Virus record (IMG/VR): IMGVR_UViG_3300048929_000021
Location: 1-47,489 of that record
DNA: 47,489 nucleotides
Source: a virus
Strand: one strand, 5' to 3'
Made by a program: the position numbers and the translations under genes
The notes under the pieces: model-generated
Told to the model about the DNA's origin: nothing
The model's input: the letters and a program-made list of their open reading frames with translations, nothing else
The model's database searches: none
Shown: one piece after another, positions 35,214 to 42,092 of the stretch
How positions within the stretch are numbered: the stretch's first letter is position 1
How the letters are laid out: each line of letters starts with the position of its first letter

Positions 35214-35400
35214 TATGTGTGTCGTATTGAACATGTATCATGTATCATCGTTGACTATGCTCTAAGAAATCAAAACGAATTCTAGCATCATGTTCCTATC
35301 ATCAACGCGCGCAAACTATATGCGTTGCAGTTGTTCGGTAGGCTCATGGTGCTATTGGACGTTTTGTCCATGTGTCATCTCTAACAAAGGAGTTTGTGTC

Positions 35401-35931
35401 ATGACCGTAACTGTAACTGAAAAATCTCTGAACGCACGTTCAGCAAGCATTGCAAAGGCTTCAACAAAGATTGCTTCTGCAATTCACTCGCATGCATGTG
35501 ATATCGCTGCATTCATCAAGTCGACTGGCAACGTCACGCCTGCTACGACATTCGTCAATCTGTTGTCGACAAGCGTTCGCAAGAATGCACTCCGTCAATG
35601 GTTTATCAGCTATGGCGGTTGCTCGTGGAATGCTGAAAAGAAAGCATTCGGCAAGAAGAAAGATTTCATCTGGGATTTGGTTGCAGCACATGCCAATCCG
35701 TTCTATGATCTTATCCCTGAACCGGACTTCAAGCCGGTAAACGGTTATAACCTCATCAAGGCAGCAATTGCCCAGATGGAAAAGGCTCTGGCTGATACCG
35801 CACATGCTGACAAGCACAAGGTTGACGTCGATATGTTGGCTGAACTGAAGGAAATCGTCAAGAAGACGAAAGAACCTGTTCAACAGACGAACAAGATTGA
35901 CGTGAAGTCTCCCGAGATTGTCAACGCATGA
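35401..35931 (+). CDS. Conserved-looking phage early protein, 176 aa
   Basis: ATG 35401 is preceded by AAAGGAG at a good distance; the frame is open upstream but without a site. The product has a Ser/Ala/Lys-rich helical N-terminus, then a core RKNALRQWFISYGGCSWNAEKK followed by AFGKKKDFIWDLVAAHANPF, and a Lys-rich tail. The core pattern resembles early proteins of other podoviruses, but I know no function. Codon choice here is more GC-balanced than in the replication genes. It is the first solid gene of the plus arm and is likely made early. Confidence 0.85.
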   Translation: MTVTVTEKSLNARSASIAKASTKIASAIHSHACDIAAFIKSTGNVTPATTFVNLLSTSVRKNALRQWFISYGGCSWNAEKKAFGKKKDFIWDLVAAHANPFYDLIPEPDFKPVNGYNLIKAAIAQMEKALADTAHADKHKVDVDMLAELKEIVKKTKEPVQQTNKIDVKSPEIVNA

Positions 35932-36023
35932 TCGGCGCATTCATTGGTGGCATGGCGACAGGTGTGTTTATTGTGCTTGTCGTCTTGTCAATCCTTTCAT
36001 TCGCTCTCGAACACAGGGATTGA
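35928..36023 (+). CDS. Tiny single-pass membrane protein, 31 aa
   Basis: ATG 35928 overlaps the previous stop (ATGA). The product is nearly all one hydrophobic helix (GAFIGGMATGVFIVLVVLSI) ending in EHRD. Probably an inner-membrane micropeptide; no family is known. Confidence 0.55.
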   Translation: MIGAFIGGMATGVFIVLVVLSILSFALEHRD

Positions 36024-36025
36024 TT

Positions 36026-36202
36026 ATGATAATCATTCAGGTTCTTGAAACAACATGGCAAAGCTTGTTGACTGTAGCAGCCGTATTGTTTGTGTTCGAT
36101 ATGTTTCGTCCTGTTACAAGGAGAGAACGCAATGACAGCATTCATAGCCTCAAAGAGGCACAACGAAACTGCGTTTCTTATGGGAAAGATTGCATACGGT
36201 AA
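36026..36202 (+). CDS. Possible small membrane protein, 58 aa
   Basis: ATG 36026 follows the previous stop by two bases. Residues 12-24 (SLLTVAAVLFVFD) are hydrophobic, and the C-terminal half is charged. The 3' 71 bases overlap the next gene in another frame, so only the first half may be under coding constraint. Confidence 0.45.
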   Translation: MIIIQVLETTWQSLLTVAAVLFVFDMFRPVTRRERNDSIHSLKEAQRNCVSYGKDCIR

Positions 36203-36362
36203 GTATACAGTCAATCCATTCGCGCTTGGAACAATCGAGTCCCAGCAATGGGAACGTGGTTATCTTCAAGCAATCGATGACGACATCGAAAGAGAAATCG
36301 AAACAGGTCAGTCGGTATTCGTGCCGCATGATCAGTTCTTCAACCCAATGACGATACACTAA
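36132..36362 (+). CDS. RMF/CrpP-like small protein, copy 1 (76 aa)
   Basis: ATG 36132 has AAGGAG upstream. The segment AFLMGKIAYGKYTVNPF, then SQQWERGYLQAID, follows the layout of ribosome modulation factor and CrpP: a G-x-x-A(Y/G) helix, a (C/N)P(Y/F) turn and a W-x-x-G(W/Y/F) helix. RMF dimerises and silences ribosomes in E. coli. This copy is the most divergent, with Asn-Pro-Phe in place of Cys-Pro-Tyr. Two related genes follow within 400 bases. Confidence 0.6.
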   Translation: MTAFIASKRHNETAFLMGKIAYGKYTVNPFALGTIESQQWERGYLQAIDDDIEREIETGQSVFVPHDQFFNPMTIH

Positions 36363-36376
36363 AGATCGGAGAATGA

Positions 36377-36463
36377 ATGTCTCATCATCAGGATACTGAT
36401 AACCTTCGTTTCTGGCTATTCTTGATAGCCGGGTTCTTTGTCGTCTGTCTGCTCATCACATGA
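36377..36463 (+). CDS. Tiny single-pass membrane protein, 28 aa
   Basis: ATG 36377 has CGGAG upstream. A polar start (SHHQDTDNLR) leads to one hydrophobic helix (FWLFLIAGFFVVCLLIT). It lies between two RMF-like genes. No family is known. Confidence 0.55.
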   Translation: MSHHQDTDNLRFWLFLIAGFFVVCLLIT

Positions 36464-36473
36464 GGATATCGCC

Positions 36474-36638
36474 ATGCACTTTTATCTTGAAGGTTATGAC
36501 GCTGGCGACACAACGCTATCGCCGTGTGGCATACGCAAATGTTACTACAAGATCGGTACGTTTGCGTATTCAGAATGGTGGCGGGGTTTCTGCGATTCGA
36601 CTGAAGTATGGGCACAAGGAGTAGTGAGCAATGTATAG
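36474..36638 (+). CDS. RMF/CrpP-like small protein, copy 2 (54 aa)
   Basis: ATG 36474 has GAGG upstream. It begins HFYLEGYDAGDTTLSPCG and continues KCYYKIGTFAYSEWWRGF. The GY-x-AG opening and the W-x-x-G(F) end match the RMF pattern (GYQAG...CPY...W-x-x-GW). It has three Cys. It shares the FYLEGY start with copy 3, which indicates a local duplication. Confidence 0.65.
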   Translation: MHFYLEGYDAGDTTLSPCGIRKCYYKIGTFAYSEWWRGFCDSTEVWAQGVVSNV

Positions 36639-36756
36639 TTTCTATCTCGAAGGGTATGAGGCGAAGATTTGGTCATGTCCATACGCATATGATTCATTCG
36701 AGTGTGATGAATGGAATCGTGGATTCCGTGACAAGCTCGATGATGTACTCCGATAA
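36631..36756 (+). CDS. RMF/CrpP-like small protein, copy 3 (41 aa)
   Basis: ATG 36631 overlaps the previous stop by 8 bases, with AAGGAG upstream. The 41 residues run YSFYLEGYEAKIWSCPYAY, then ECDEWNRGFRD. This is the copy closest to RMF, keeping GY-x-A, SCPY and W-x-RGF at the same relative spacing. A terminator follows 8 bases after the stop, so the three copies end one transcription unit. Confidence 0.65.
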   Translation: MYSFYLEGYEAKIWSCPYAYDSFECDEWNRGFRDKLDDVLR

Positions 36757-36763
36757 GCAATTC

Positions 36764-36800
36764 AAAGCGCACGACCTATCATCATTTTTGTGCGCTTTTT
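36764..36800 (+). terminator. Intrinsic terminator after RMF-like genes
   Basis: AAAGCGCAC (36764-36772) pairs with GTGCGCTTT (36790-36798), a 9-bp stem with a 17-base loop, followed by five T's. It lies directly downstream of the third RMF-like gene and upstream of the 36849 gene, splitting the plus early arm in two. Confidence 0.82.
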
Positions 36801-36848
36801 GGTGTTTATCTGTGTGTCAAACGACACCGCACCATTGGAGTATCTAAT

Positions 36849-37211
36849 ATGTCCAAGACCATTGAAATGAAGCGCTTCGATCTTTCTGTCATCCGTCCGA
36901 TCAAGAACAAGCCGGGCGAATTGGTATTCGAAATGTCGGTGACCGATGAATCTGTCTCGAAGGCAGTCGCTTACGTCCAGAACCTCGTCGGCAAGGACAG
37001 TGGTCTCATCGTCCTTCAGACTGCAAGCGTCATTCGCAATCATGTTGTCGACCCTGAACAGCGTGCCGCTATCCTCAAGAAGCTTGGTATCTATGTTCCA
37101 GAAGGTTACGATCTTCCGAAGGCCAAACTCGACCATATCGAGGAAGTCAAGGCCGTCGATGCATCTGCAAATCCCATCGGCTGGACAATGGTGGAGACGA
37201 GTGTCGAATGA
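36849..37211 (+). CDS. Hypothetical protein, 120 aa
   Basis: ATG 36849 has TTGGAG about 8 bases upstream. The product is soluble and alpha/beta (IRPIKNKPGELVFEMSVTDE, AVAYVQNLVGKDSGLIVL), with no known motif. It starts the second unit of the plus early arm, after a terminator; a small hairpin GTGTC-AAAC-GACAC lies in its leader at 36814-36827. Confidence 0.8.
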   Translation: MSKTIEMKRFDLSVIRPIKNKPGELVFEMSVTDESVSKAVAYVQNLVGKDSGLIVLQTASVIRNHVVDPEQRAAILKKLGIYVPEGYDLPKAKLDHIEEVKAVDASANPIGWTMVETSVE

Positions 37212-37432
37212 ATCATATTGCCGTCAACTACGGACATTTCAGACTGACTGACTCAGGATTGAATAACGACAAGAATCGTTTCCTCCTGTACAATCGTCGG
37301 TCTGGTGATGTCCTGAAATTAAACAAACAGGAGTACGATTACATTCGTGCTTCTAAGTCGGCAGCTATGGCTTGTATTGAAATCGAGCACTGGCATGATG
37401 GAAAGAAAGGAAAGAACTTCGATGTCGTGTAA
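37208..37432 (+). CDS. Hypothetical protein, 74 aa
   Basis: ATG 37208 overlaps the previous stop (ATGA). The product is basic and aromatic (HIAVNYGHFRLTDSGLNN, EYDYIRASKSAAMACIEIEHWHDG). No domain is recognised. Overlaps on both sides support it. Confidence 0.7.
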   Translation: MNHIAVNYGHFRLTDSGLNNDKNRFLLYNRRSGDVLKLNKQEYDYIRASKSAAMACIEIEHWHDGKKGKNFDVV

Positions 37433-37760
37433 CAACGTTGAGGTAGGAAAGAAGTATCGTAGGTGTGATTTACCAAATTCTAGTCCCGCCACTGTACTCT
37501 TTGTCGATGACAAGGGTGTCTTAGTTGAGAAACCAACAGGTCGTGTGTACTGGCCGGTAAAAGAATTTAAGGTTTACTTCAAAGAACACGTTGAACCAAA
37601 GGTGTACGAGATTGAACGACTAATCGTTCATGACGCAGTTCGCGACAACATTTATACCAGTCTCGTTGAATTGAAACCGTACTATAATAGAGAGAACAAG
37701 ATGATCGGTACGATTAAGATCAAACTGATCGACGACAAACTATCGGTCGAGGTGCTATGA
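37422..37760 (+). CDS. Hypothetical beta-rich protein, 112 aa
   Basis: ATG 37422 is preferred as the start near the end of the previous gene, with AAAGGAAAG about 10 bases upstream. The first half (VEVGKKYRRCDLPNSSPATV, then LFVDDKGVLVEKPTGRVYWP) looks like an SH3-like barrel. The second half is charged and alpha/beta. No known family. Confidence 0.7.
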   Translation: MSCNNVEVGKKYRRCDLPNSSPATVLFVDDKGVLVEKPTGRVYWPVKEFKVYFKEHVEPKVYEIERLIVHDAVRDNIYTSLVELKPYYNRENKMIGTIKIKLIDDKLSVEVL

Positions 37761-37978
37761 TGTTTGCTAAGTTGGTAATCATCGTGATGGTTGGATGGAA
37801 TGCGACAACCAATACGTCGGTGACGTCATTCAAAGTCTATCCCTTGGCTGATCAGAATGCATATGATCATTGTATGGACCTTGCAACACACGCAAAGCAG
37901 AACATTTCGAAAGACCTTAATATCAGTCCGTCGTCTGTCTCTGCTACATGCTATGATGTGGGTCAACCCAATGAGTAG
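37757..37978 (+). CDS. Putative secreted small protein, 73 aa
   Basis: ATG 37757 (or 37760, ATGATG) follows GAGG and overlaps the previous stop. A hydrophobic N-terminus (FAKLVIIVMVGWNA) looks like a signal peptide. The mature part has two Cys (DHCMD and ATCYD) that could form a disulfide, as expected for a periplasmic protein. Function unknown. Confidence 0.65.
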   Translation: MMFAKLVIIVMVGWNATTNTSVTSFKVYPLADQNAYDHCMDLATHAKQNISKDLNISPSSVSATCYDVGQPNE

Positions 37979-38003
37979 TCTCGAAAGGAGTGACATCAAG
38001 TTA

Positions 38004-38126
38004 ATGGGTGAAATCGTGGCAATCAGATTTAGTCAGTCGAGCATCAGAACCTATCATCAAAACGGCTTGTCGTCGCGTGATCTGTACCTGATGCAAAAGC
38101 AGGCACTACAAGGACGCTTCAAATGA
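38004..38126 (+). CDS. Small basic protein, 40 aa
   Basis: ATG 38004 lies 13 bases after GAAAGGAG; ATG 37971 is an alternative that overlaps the previous gene. The product (GEIVAIRFSQSSIRTYHQNG, then LSSRDLYLMQKQAL) is short and could be a single helix-turn-helix. Its stop overlaps the next start. Confidence 0.5.
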   Translation: MGEIVAIRFSQSSIRTYHQNGLSSRDLYLMQKQALQGRFK

Positions 38127-38296
38127 TCTTTGTTAGTGTGTCTGACAAACAAAGACGGATTGAAGAGATTGATCGTATCACTATGAACGGTTCGTCTCTT
38201 GCAGTCGTCGATCTTGGTAACTTTTCACGTCTTCGTCATGAGCGTGCATGGCTTATCAATTCATTACGAAATCACAAACCGAAAGGAGTTGCTTGA
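38123..38296 (+). CDS. Hypothetical protein, 57 aa
   Basis: ATG 38123 overlaps the previous stop (ATGA) and its own stop overlaps the next gene (TGATG). The product is charged and partly helical (SDKQRRIEEIDRITMNGSSL, then HERAWLINSLRNHKPKG). No family is known. It leads directly into the amidoligase operon. Confidence 0.55.
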   Translation: MIFVSVSDKQRRIEEIDRITMNGSSLAVVDLGNFSRLRHERAWLINSLRNHKPKGVA

Positions 38297-39306
38297 TGGG
38301 TATGACAAGTTCTCACCAGCATTTGCGGAATGTCATGGACTCTATGGTCCTCGCTGCACAAGGTGTAAACTCGACACTCTTGATGGAACATGATGTCTAT
38401 AAGGGTCGTCATGGTATTAAAGGACAAGACTGGTCTTCTAATGCCAAGGACTATTCGTTCTGGCCACGATGGAACCAGCCATGTCAAGGTGGTGAGTTGA
38501 GGAAGTATGCGTCTGTCCACGGCAAAGAATGCACTCAACCTTTGAGTGGCAAGCCGGGTGATCTTCATCATCCATTTCCTGAAGGCAATCCGGTTGCTGT
38601 AGGCGTCAGATTCTACGGTGGTGCTTTCCAAGAGAAGTACGAAGACATTCTTCAGCACCTGTTCTCACAATCCAGCCCTTATCGTCGTGGTGTTGGTCAG
38701 GCTCGTCTTGTCAAGGACGGTTCAAATATCGTTGGTGCAGTCATCGAAGATACCAAGAAGGTCGACCCGACTGCGATGGTCAACCTGTTTCAGTTCATCA
38801 ATTCGTCTTTGGCTGGAGCTGGTATCAGTACTGTCCGTTCTATCATGGATGCAGGAGCGACGATCAACGAAGCTCTTCTGATACTCATGCTTGGCAGTTC
38901 AGTTCTCAACGCAATGTACAAGACGTACGAGTATTACTACGCATCCAAGATGTCAGTCCGTCGTTTCCTTGACGGTGATGTGAACGATTTGTCTCATGGC
39001 ATTTCGTTCTATGATCGTGGAGATTACAATCGTATCGATGTCTCGAAGCTCTTCTGGGAAGATGACACCGAGAAGGCAATGATCTGGACTCGTGACATGG
39101 CTGATCAAGTCGAGGTCGTGAATCCTTACGGATCAAAGTGGAAGGGTGATTTCATCAAGGACGTTCTTCCAGTAGCTCTCGAACGTATTCGTGAGAAGTA
39201 CAAAGAAGAACCGTCGGTCATGAAATCTGAGAAGCCAGTCAAGGGACCGAACGTCCAAGTCTTGAAGGCAGAGAAAGAAAAGTTGAAGGTCAAGAAGGTA
39301 GCCTGA
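38296..39306 (+). CDS. Unrecognised 336-aa protein heading amidoligase operon
   Basis: ATG 38296 has AAAGGAG 7 bases upstream, favouring it over an in-frame ATG 48 bases earlier. The N-terminal 100 residues are rich in His, Trp and Cys (DVYKGRHGIKGQDWSSNAKD, WPRWNQPCQGGELRKY). The middle has two hydrophobic helices around 170-215 (AMVNLFQFINSSLAGAGIST, LLILMLGSSVLNAM), and the C-terminus is Lys/Glu-rich. I do not recognise a family. It is separated from the amidoligase start by one base, so it is likely co-expressed and may be the substrate, carrier or scaffold of the pathway. Confidence 0.8.
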   Translation: MGMTSSHQHLRNVMDSMVLAAQGVNSTLLMEHDVYKGRHGIKGQDWSSNAKDYSFWPRWNQPCQGGELRKYASVHGKECTQPLSGKPGDLHHPFPEGNPVAVGVRFYGGAFQEKYEDILQHLFSQSSPYRRGVGQARLVKDGSNIVGAVIEDTKKVDPTAMVNLFQFINSSLAGAGISTVRSIMDAGATINEALLILMLGSSVLNAMYKTYEYYYASKMSVRRFLDGDVNDLSHGISFYDRGDYNRIDVSKLFWEDDTEKAMIWTRDMADQVEVVNPYGSKWKGDFIKDVLPVALERIREKYKEEPSVMKSEKPVKGPNVQVLKAEKEKLKVKKVA

Positions 39307-39307
39307 T

Positions 39308-40123
39308 ATGCAGTTGACGATTGGTACTGACCCGGAAGTCTTCGTCCGGGATTCTGCAGGAAAGTATTTTTCTGGTCATGATCTGATACCGGGGACGAAG
39401 GAGAATCCTCATCCGGTCAAGTCGGGTGCGATCCAAGTCGATGGTGTTGCTCTTGAGTTCAATACCTACCCGGCCAAGACCAAGGACGAATTCACCAAGT
39501 ATATCAATGATGTACTGCATGAACTTGAAGCAGAGTATAAGAAGTTTCGTCCTGATCTGACAATCGCAATGACTCCGACTGCGACGTTCGACAGGGAATA
39601 CTTCGACGCCCTTCCCGACAAGCCGAAGGAACTTGGCTGTACACCTGATTACAACGCCTATACAGGGGACCAGAATGAACCTCCCAGCACTGACGAACCA
39701 TTCCGGACAGGTTCAGGTCACATTCATCTGGGATGGACCGAGTGGGAAAACCCGCATGATGATGCTCACTTCAAGAGGTGCTGCGGCCTTGTGCGTCAGC
39801 TCGATGCTATCCTGTATCCGGCGTCACTACTCTGGGATAGTGATGACAAGCGTCGTTCCCTGTACGGAAAGATTGGTGCGTTCCGACCGAAGTCGTATGG
39901 GGTTGAGTATCGACCTCTGAGCAATGCGTACCTTGCTTCGAAGGAAACTCAGGGACGAGTCTTCGAAATTGCTATGCAGGCTGCTGACGATTTCTTTGGT
40001 GGTAGTATCTACGAAGAACGTCAGGAAGTGACTGACTTCATCCATCGTATTCGTTCGGGTGAAAACCTATCATCAAACGACGTTCAAGCATATTTGCTGA
40101 AAAACTTTGGAGGATGGCTCTGA
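39308..40123 (+). CDS. phiEco32-like COOH-NH2 ligase (amidoligase type 2)
   Basis: This 271-aa protein matches the glutamine-synthetase-fold ligases first noted in phage phiEco32: an opening LTIGTDPEVFVRD (Glu10), then GAIQVDGVALEFNTYPA (Glu50), GSGHIHLGW (His138, His140) and GVEYRPLSNAYL (Glu200, Arg202). These acidic and His residues are where the fold binds metal and ATP. Such enzymes activate a carboxylate with ATP and join it to an amine. The substrates are unknown. The next gene, a class I amidotransferase, overlaps it by one base. Confidence 0.88.
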   Translation: MQLTIGTDPEVFVRDSAGKYFSGHDLIPGTKENPHPVKSGAIQVDGVALEFNTYPAKTKDEFTKYINDVLHELEAEYKKFRPDLTIAMTPTATFDREYFDALPDKPKELGCTPDYNAYTGDQNEPPSTDEPFRTGSGHIHLGWTEWENPHDDAHFKRCCGLVRQLDAILYPASLLWDSDDKRRSLYGKIGAFRPKSYGVEYRPLSNAYLASKETQGRVFEIAMQAADDFFGGSIYEERQEVTDFIHRIRSGENLSSNDVQAYLLKNFGGWL

Positions 40124-40731
40124 TGACCAAGAAAATACTAGTCCTAAAGGGCGACTCATACAAGGCCGTAGGAGAGATGTTTGCTCGTCATGGGTATGAG
40201 GTACTCTATGGTGTAGAAAACCTCTCACAGGCCGACGTCGTCGTTTTTACGGGTGGTTCTGATGTCTCCCCGTATATTTACGGTGAAGAACCTCATGGTG
40301 CTCGTGGTTGTGACCCGATCCGTGATGAATTCGAGAAGGGTATCTTCAATGAATATCCAACATCGAAAGTCAAGATCGGTATCTGCCGTGGTGGACAGCT
40401 TCTGAACGTCCTGAATGGTGGGAGGATGTTCCAAGATTTAGGTCTGATCACAGGTATAGTCCCTGTTTTCGACACCGAGAATGGTTACATCGATGTTCTG
40501 GTCGATCATCACCAAGGTATGGAATCAAATCCGCCAGAAGCGCTTGGTTGGGGTGCATGTGCTTGGCATGAACTAAGGAGTGATCTTTATTGGCCTGACT
40601 ATGCAATTTTCTATCCCAAGACGAAGTCGTTCTGCTTCCAGCCCCACCCTGAATGGGGTCACAAAGGGACTGAAGACTATTTCTTTGAACTCCTTGAACG
40701 ACACGAGGTGTTGAATGATTCTGGAACCTGA
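40123..40731 (+). CDS. Class I glutamine amidotransferase / gamma-glutamyl hydrolase-like
   Basis: ATG 40123 is chosen because AGGAGG lies 9 bases upstream; ATG 40114 has no room for a site. The 202 residues carry a full triad: Cys88 in GICRGGQ, His175 and Glu177 in FQPHPEWG. The GICRGGQLLN elbow is closest to PuuD-type (C26) hydrolases that cleave gamma-glutamyl amides, rather than to synthetase subunits. In this operon it could supply ammonia or trim gamma-glutamyl bonds made by the ligases. The overlaps on both sides (TGATG; 17 bases) imply coupled translation. Confidence 0.9.
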   Translation: MTKKILVLKGDSYKAVGEMFARHGYEVLYGVENLSQADVVVFTGGSDVSPYIYGEEPHGARGCDPIRDEFEKGIFNEYPTSKVKIGICRGGQLLNVLNGGRMFQDLGLITGIVPVFDTENGYIDVLVDHHQGMESNPPEALGWGACAWHELRSDLYWPDYAIFYPKTKSFCFQPHPEWGHKGTEDYFFELLERHEVLNDSGT

Positions 40732-41167
40732 TAATTCTCAGACGTATTCCGTATGTTCGATTGCTCGTCTATCTGGGTTTGGTGAGACGACTGTCACTTA
40801 TTCAACAAATCTACCCTCAGTAAACAATCCTCAGGTTCCACTCGATAAGTTCAAAGAGCATATAAGGGATTTGATGAAAAAGTGGGATGCAGACGTAAAA
40901 GAAAATCGTTCTGGATATACTTGGTATCAGAGCGAGACGGGATATGTTCCAAAGCTGGCAGCGGTTATCGCATGGACTGCATCAGGTCAACAAGTGACGA
41001 TGTCTCATTTCCGTTCTCTTGGTTTCAAGGAGATTGGTCCGTTCGAGAAGCTGAAGCATCCTGATAGTACACTGACATTCTGGATCATCCCGGCTGACGA
41101 TCTGTGCAAGGCTGTCGGCTATATCAGTAAATACGATCCACGAACAGTGGAAGAAAGAGGTTACTAA
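40715..41167 (+). CDS. Unrecognised 150-aa protein in amidoligase operon
   Basis: ATG 40715 follows GAGGTG and overlaps the amidotransferase by 17 bases. The protein is soluble and alpha/beta, with TYSVCSIARLSGFGETTVTY near the N-terminus and HFRSLGFKEIGPFEKLKHPD and TFWIIPADDLCKAVGYI later. The second part vaguely recalls GNAT-like or double-psi folds, but no motif is convincing. Its place between two amidotransferase genes argues for a role in the same pathway. Confidence 0.75.
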   Translation: MILEPDNSQTYSVCSIARLSGFGETTVTYSTNLPSVNNPQVPLDKFKEHIRDLMKKWDADVKENRSGYTWYQSETGYVPKLAAVIAWTASGQQVTMSHFRSLGFKEIGPFEKLKHPDSTLTFWIIPADDLCKAVGYISKYDPRTVEERGY

Positions 41168-42090
41168 TGTGTGGCTTGGCAGGAGTTGCTGGACGGTCTC
41201 TGATCACGTCCGAAATCAAAGCGTTTAAAGACATCTTGTATGTCTCGTCTCTTCGTGGTCCACACTCGACGGGTGTCGCATCGGTAGCTTACGACAAGCT
41301 TATCGTACAGAAGATCGTCGATGATGCTCCGTGTTTCCTAGACCACTTCGGTTCGGAGAAAGGATATCTTCATCGATCAGGTCAGAGTCTTCTGATGGGT
41401 CATTGCCGTTGGGCTACCGTCGGTAAGGTTACGACAAAGAATGCTCATCCGTTCGATACTGGTCGGTTCATCGGTGCTCATAACGGTACTCTTGCAGACT
41501 TCAATTATCGTCCGAAGAAAGACGATACGAGGACTGACAGTGAACTGATGTTCAACGCGATGAATACAAAGGGTATCATTGATACTCTTCAGGGTCTATC
41601 GTACTGGTCAGCATATGCAGTCTCGGTCTATGAGAAATCGACGAAGAAGCTTTATCTCGCAAGGAACTCGGAACGTTCTCTGTTCTTTGCTGTCGATAAG
41701 AAGGCACCAATCGTCTATTGGGCTTCGGAAATCAGGATGCTGATGTTCGGTCTGATGGGTCATAAGATCGAAGCCGACTATTTCAAATGTGTTGCTGATA
41801 CGGTATACGAGTTCGATATCCCGACGATGACTCGTGACAACATGTTCAAGGAGACGAAACTTGAGCCAGCTCAACCCCCAAAGAAGTTTGAAAGTCAAGG
41901 TTACGTCTGGGATGAATTTGCTGGTGACTTTGTACCTCGGAGTCTCAGTTCTGTTGCGACTTCATCTTCGACATCAGTACAGAGCTATCCGGCGAACGAC
42001 CAGAACGTATATCCATTCTTGAACAAGGATCGTCCGAAGAGCGCTATTGGTGAAGTGCTGGACGAAGTTATGCAGTCTAAGGGAGACTAG
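41167..42090 (+). CDS. Class II (Ntn) glutamine amidotransferase
   Basis: This 307-aa protein begins Met-Cys-Gly-Leu-Ala, so removal of Met exposes Cys2, the N-terminal nucleophile of class II amidotransferases. Supporting residues are SSLRGPHSTG, GHCRWATVG (Arg81) and FIGAHNGTL (Asn106, Gly107), which bind glutamine in GlmS/PurF-type domains. The C-terminal third (after about 230) is Ser/Pro-rich and linker-like, with no sugar isomerase or synthetase domain. It may release ammonia for a partner ligase or act as an amidohydrolase. The start overlaps the previous stop (TAATG). Confidence 0.92.
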   Translation: MCGLAGVAGRSLITSEIKAFKDILYVSSLRGPHSTGVASVAYDKLIVQKIVDDAPCFLDHFGSEKGYLHRSGQSLLMGHCRWATVGKVTTKNAHPFDTGRFIGAHNGTLADFNYRPKKDDTRTDSELMFNAMNTKGIIDTLQGLSYWSAYAVSVYEKSTKKLYLARNSERSLFFAVDKKAPIVYWASEIRMLMFGLMGHKIEADYFKCVADTVYEFDIPTMTRDNMFKETKLEPAQPPKKFESQGYVWDEFAGDFVPRSLSSVATSSSTSVQSYPANDQNVYPFLNKDRPKSAIGEVLDEVMQSKGD

Positions 42091-42092
42091 TG

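Larger units (their letters stand above)
33957..35400. other. Divergent intergenic control region
   Basis: About 1.4 kb with no convincing gene except a doubtful frame at 35043. It separates the minus virion arm from the plus early arm and must hold promoters for both. The part nearest the virion arm (34050-34220) is AT-rich, with ACTTAAGT palindromes and a promoter-like element. Further right are a 9-bp inverted repeat (34385-34436), near-repeats at 34634 and 34684, hairpins CACATG/CATGTG near 34780 and GGGTG/CACCC at 34875. Roles, including a possible replication origin, are inferred from position. Confidence 0.6.
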
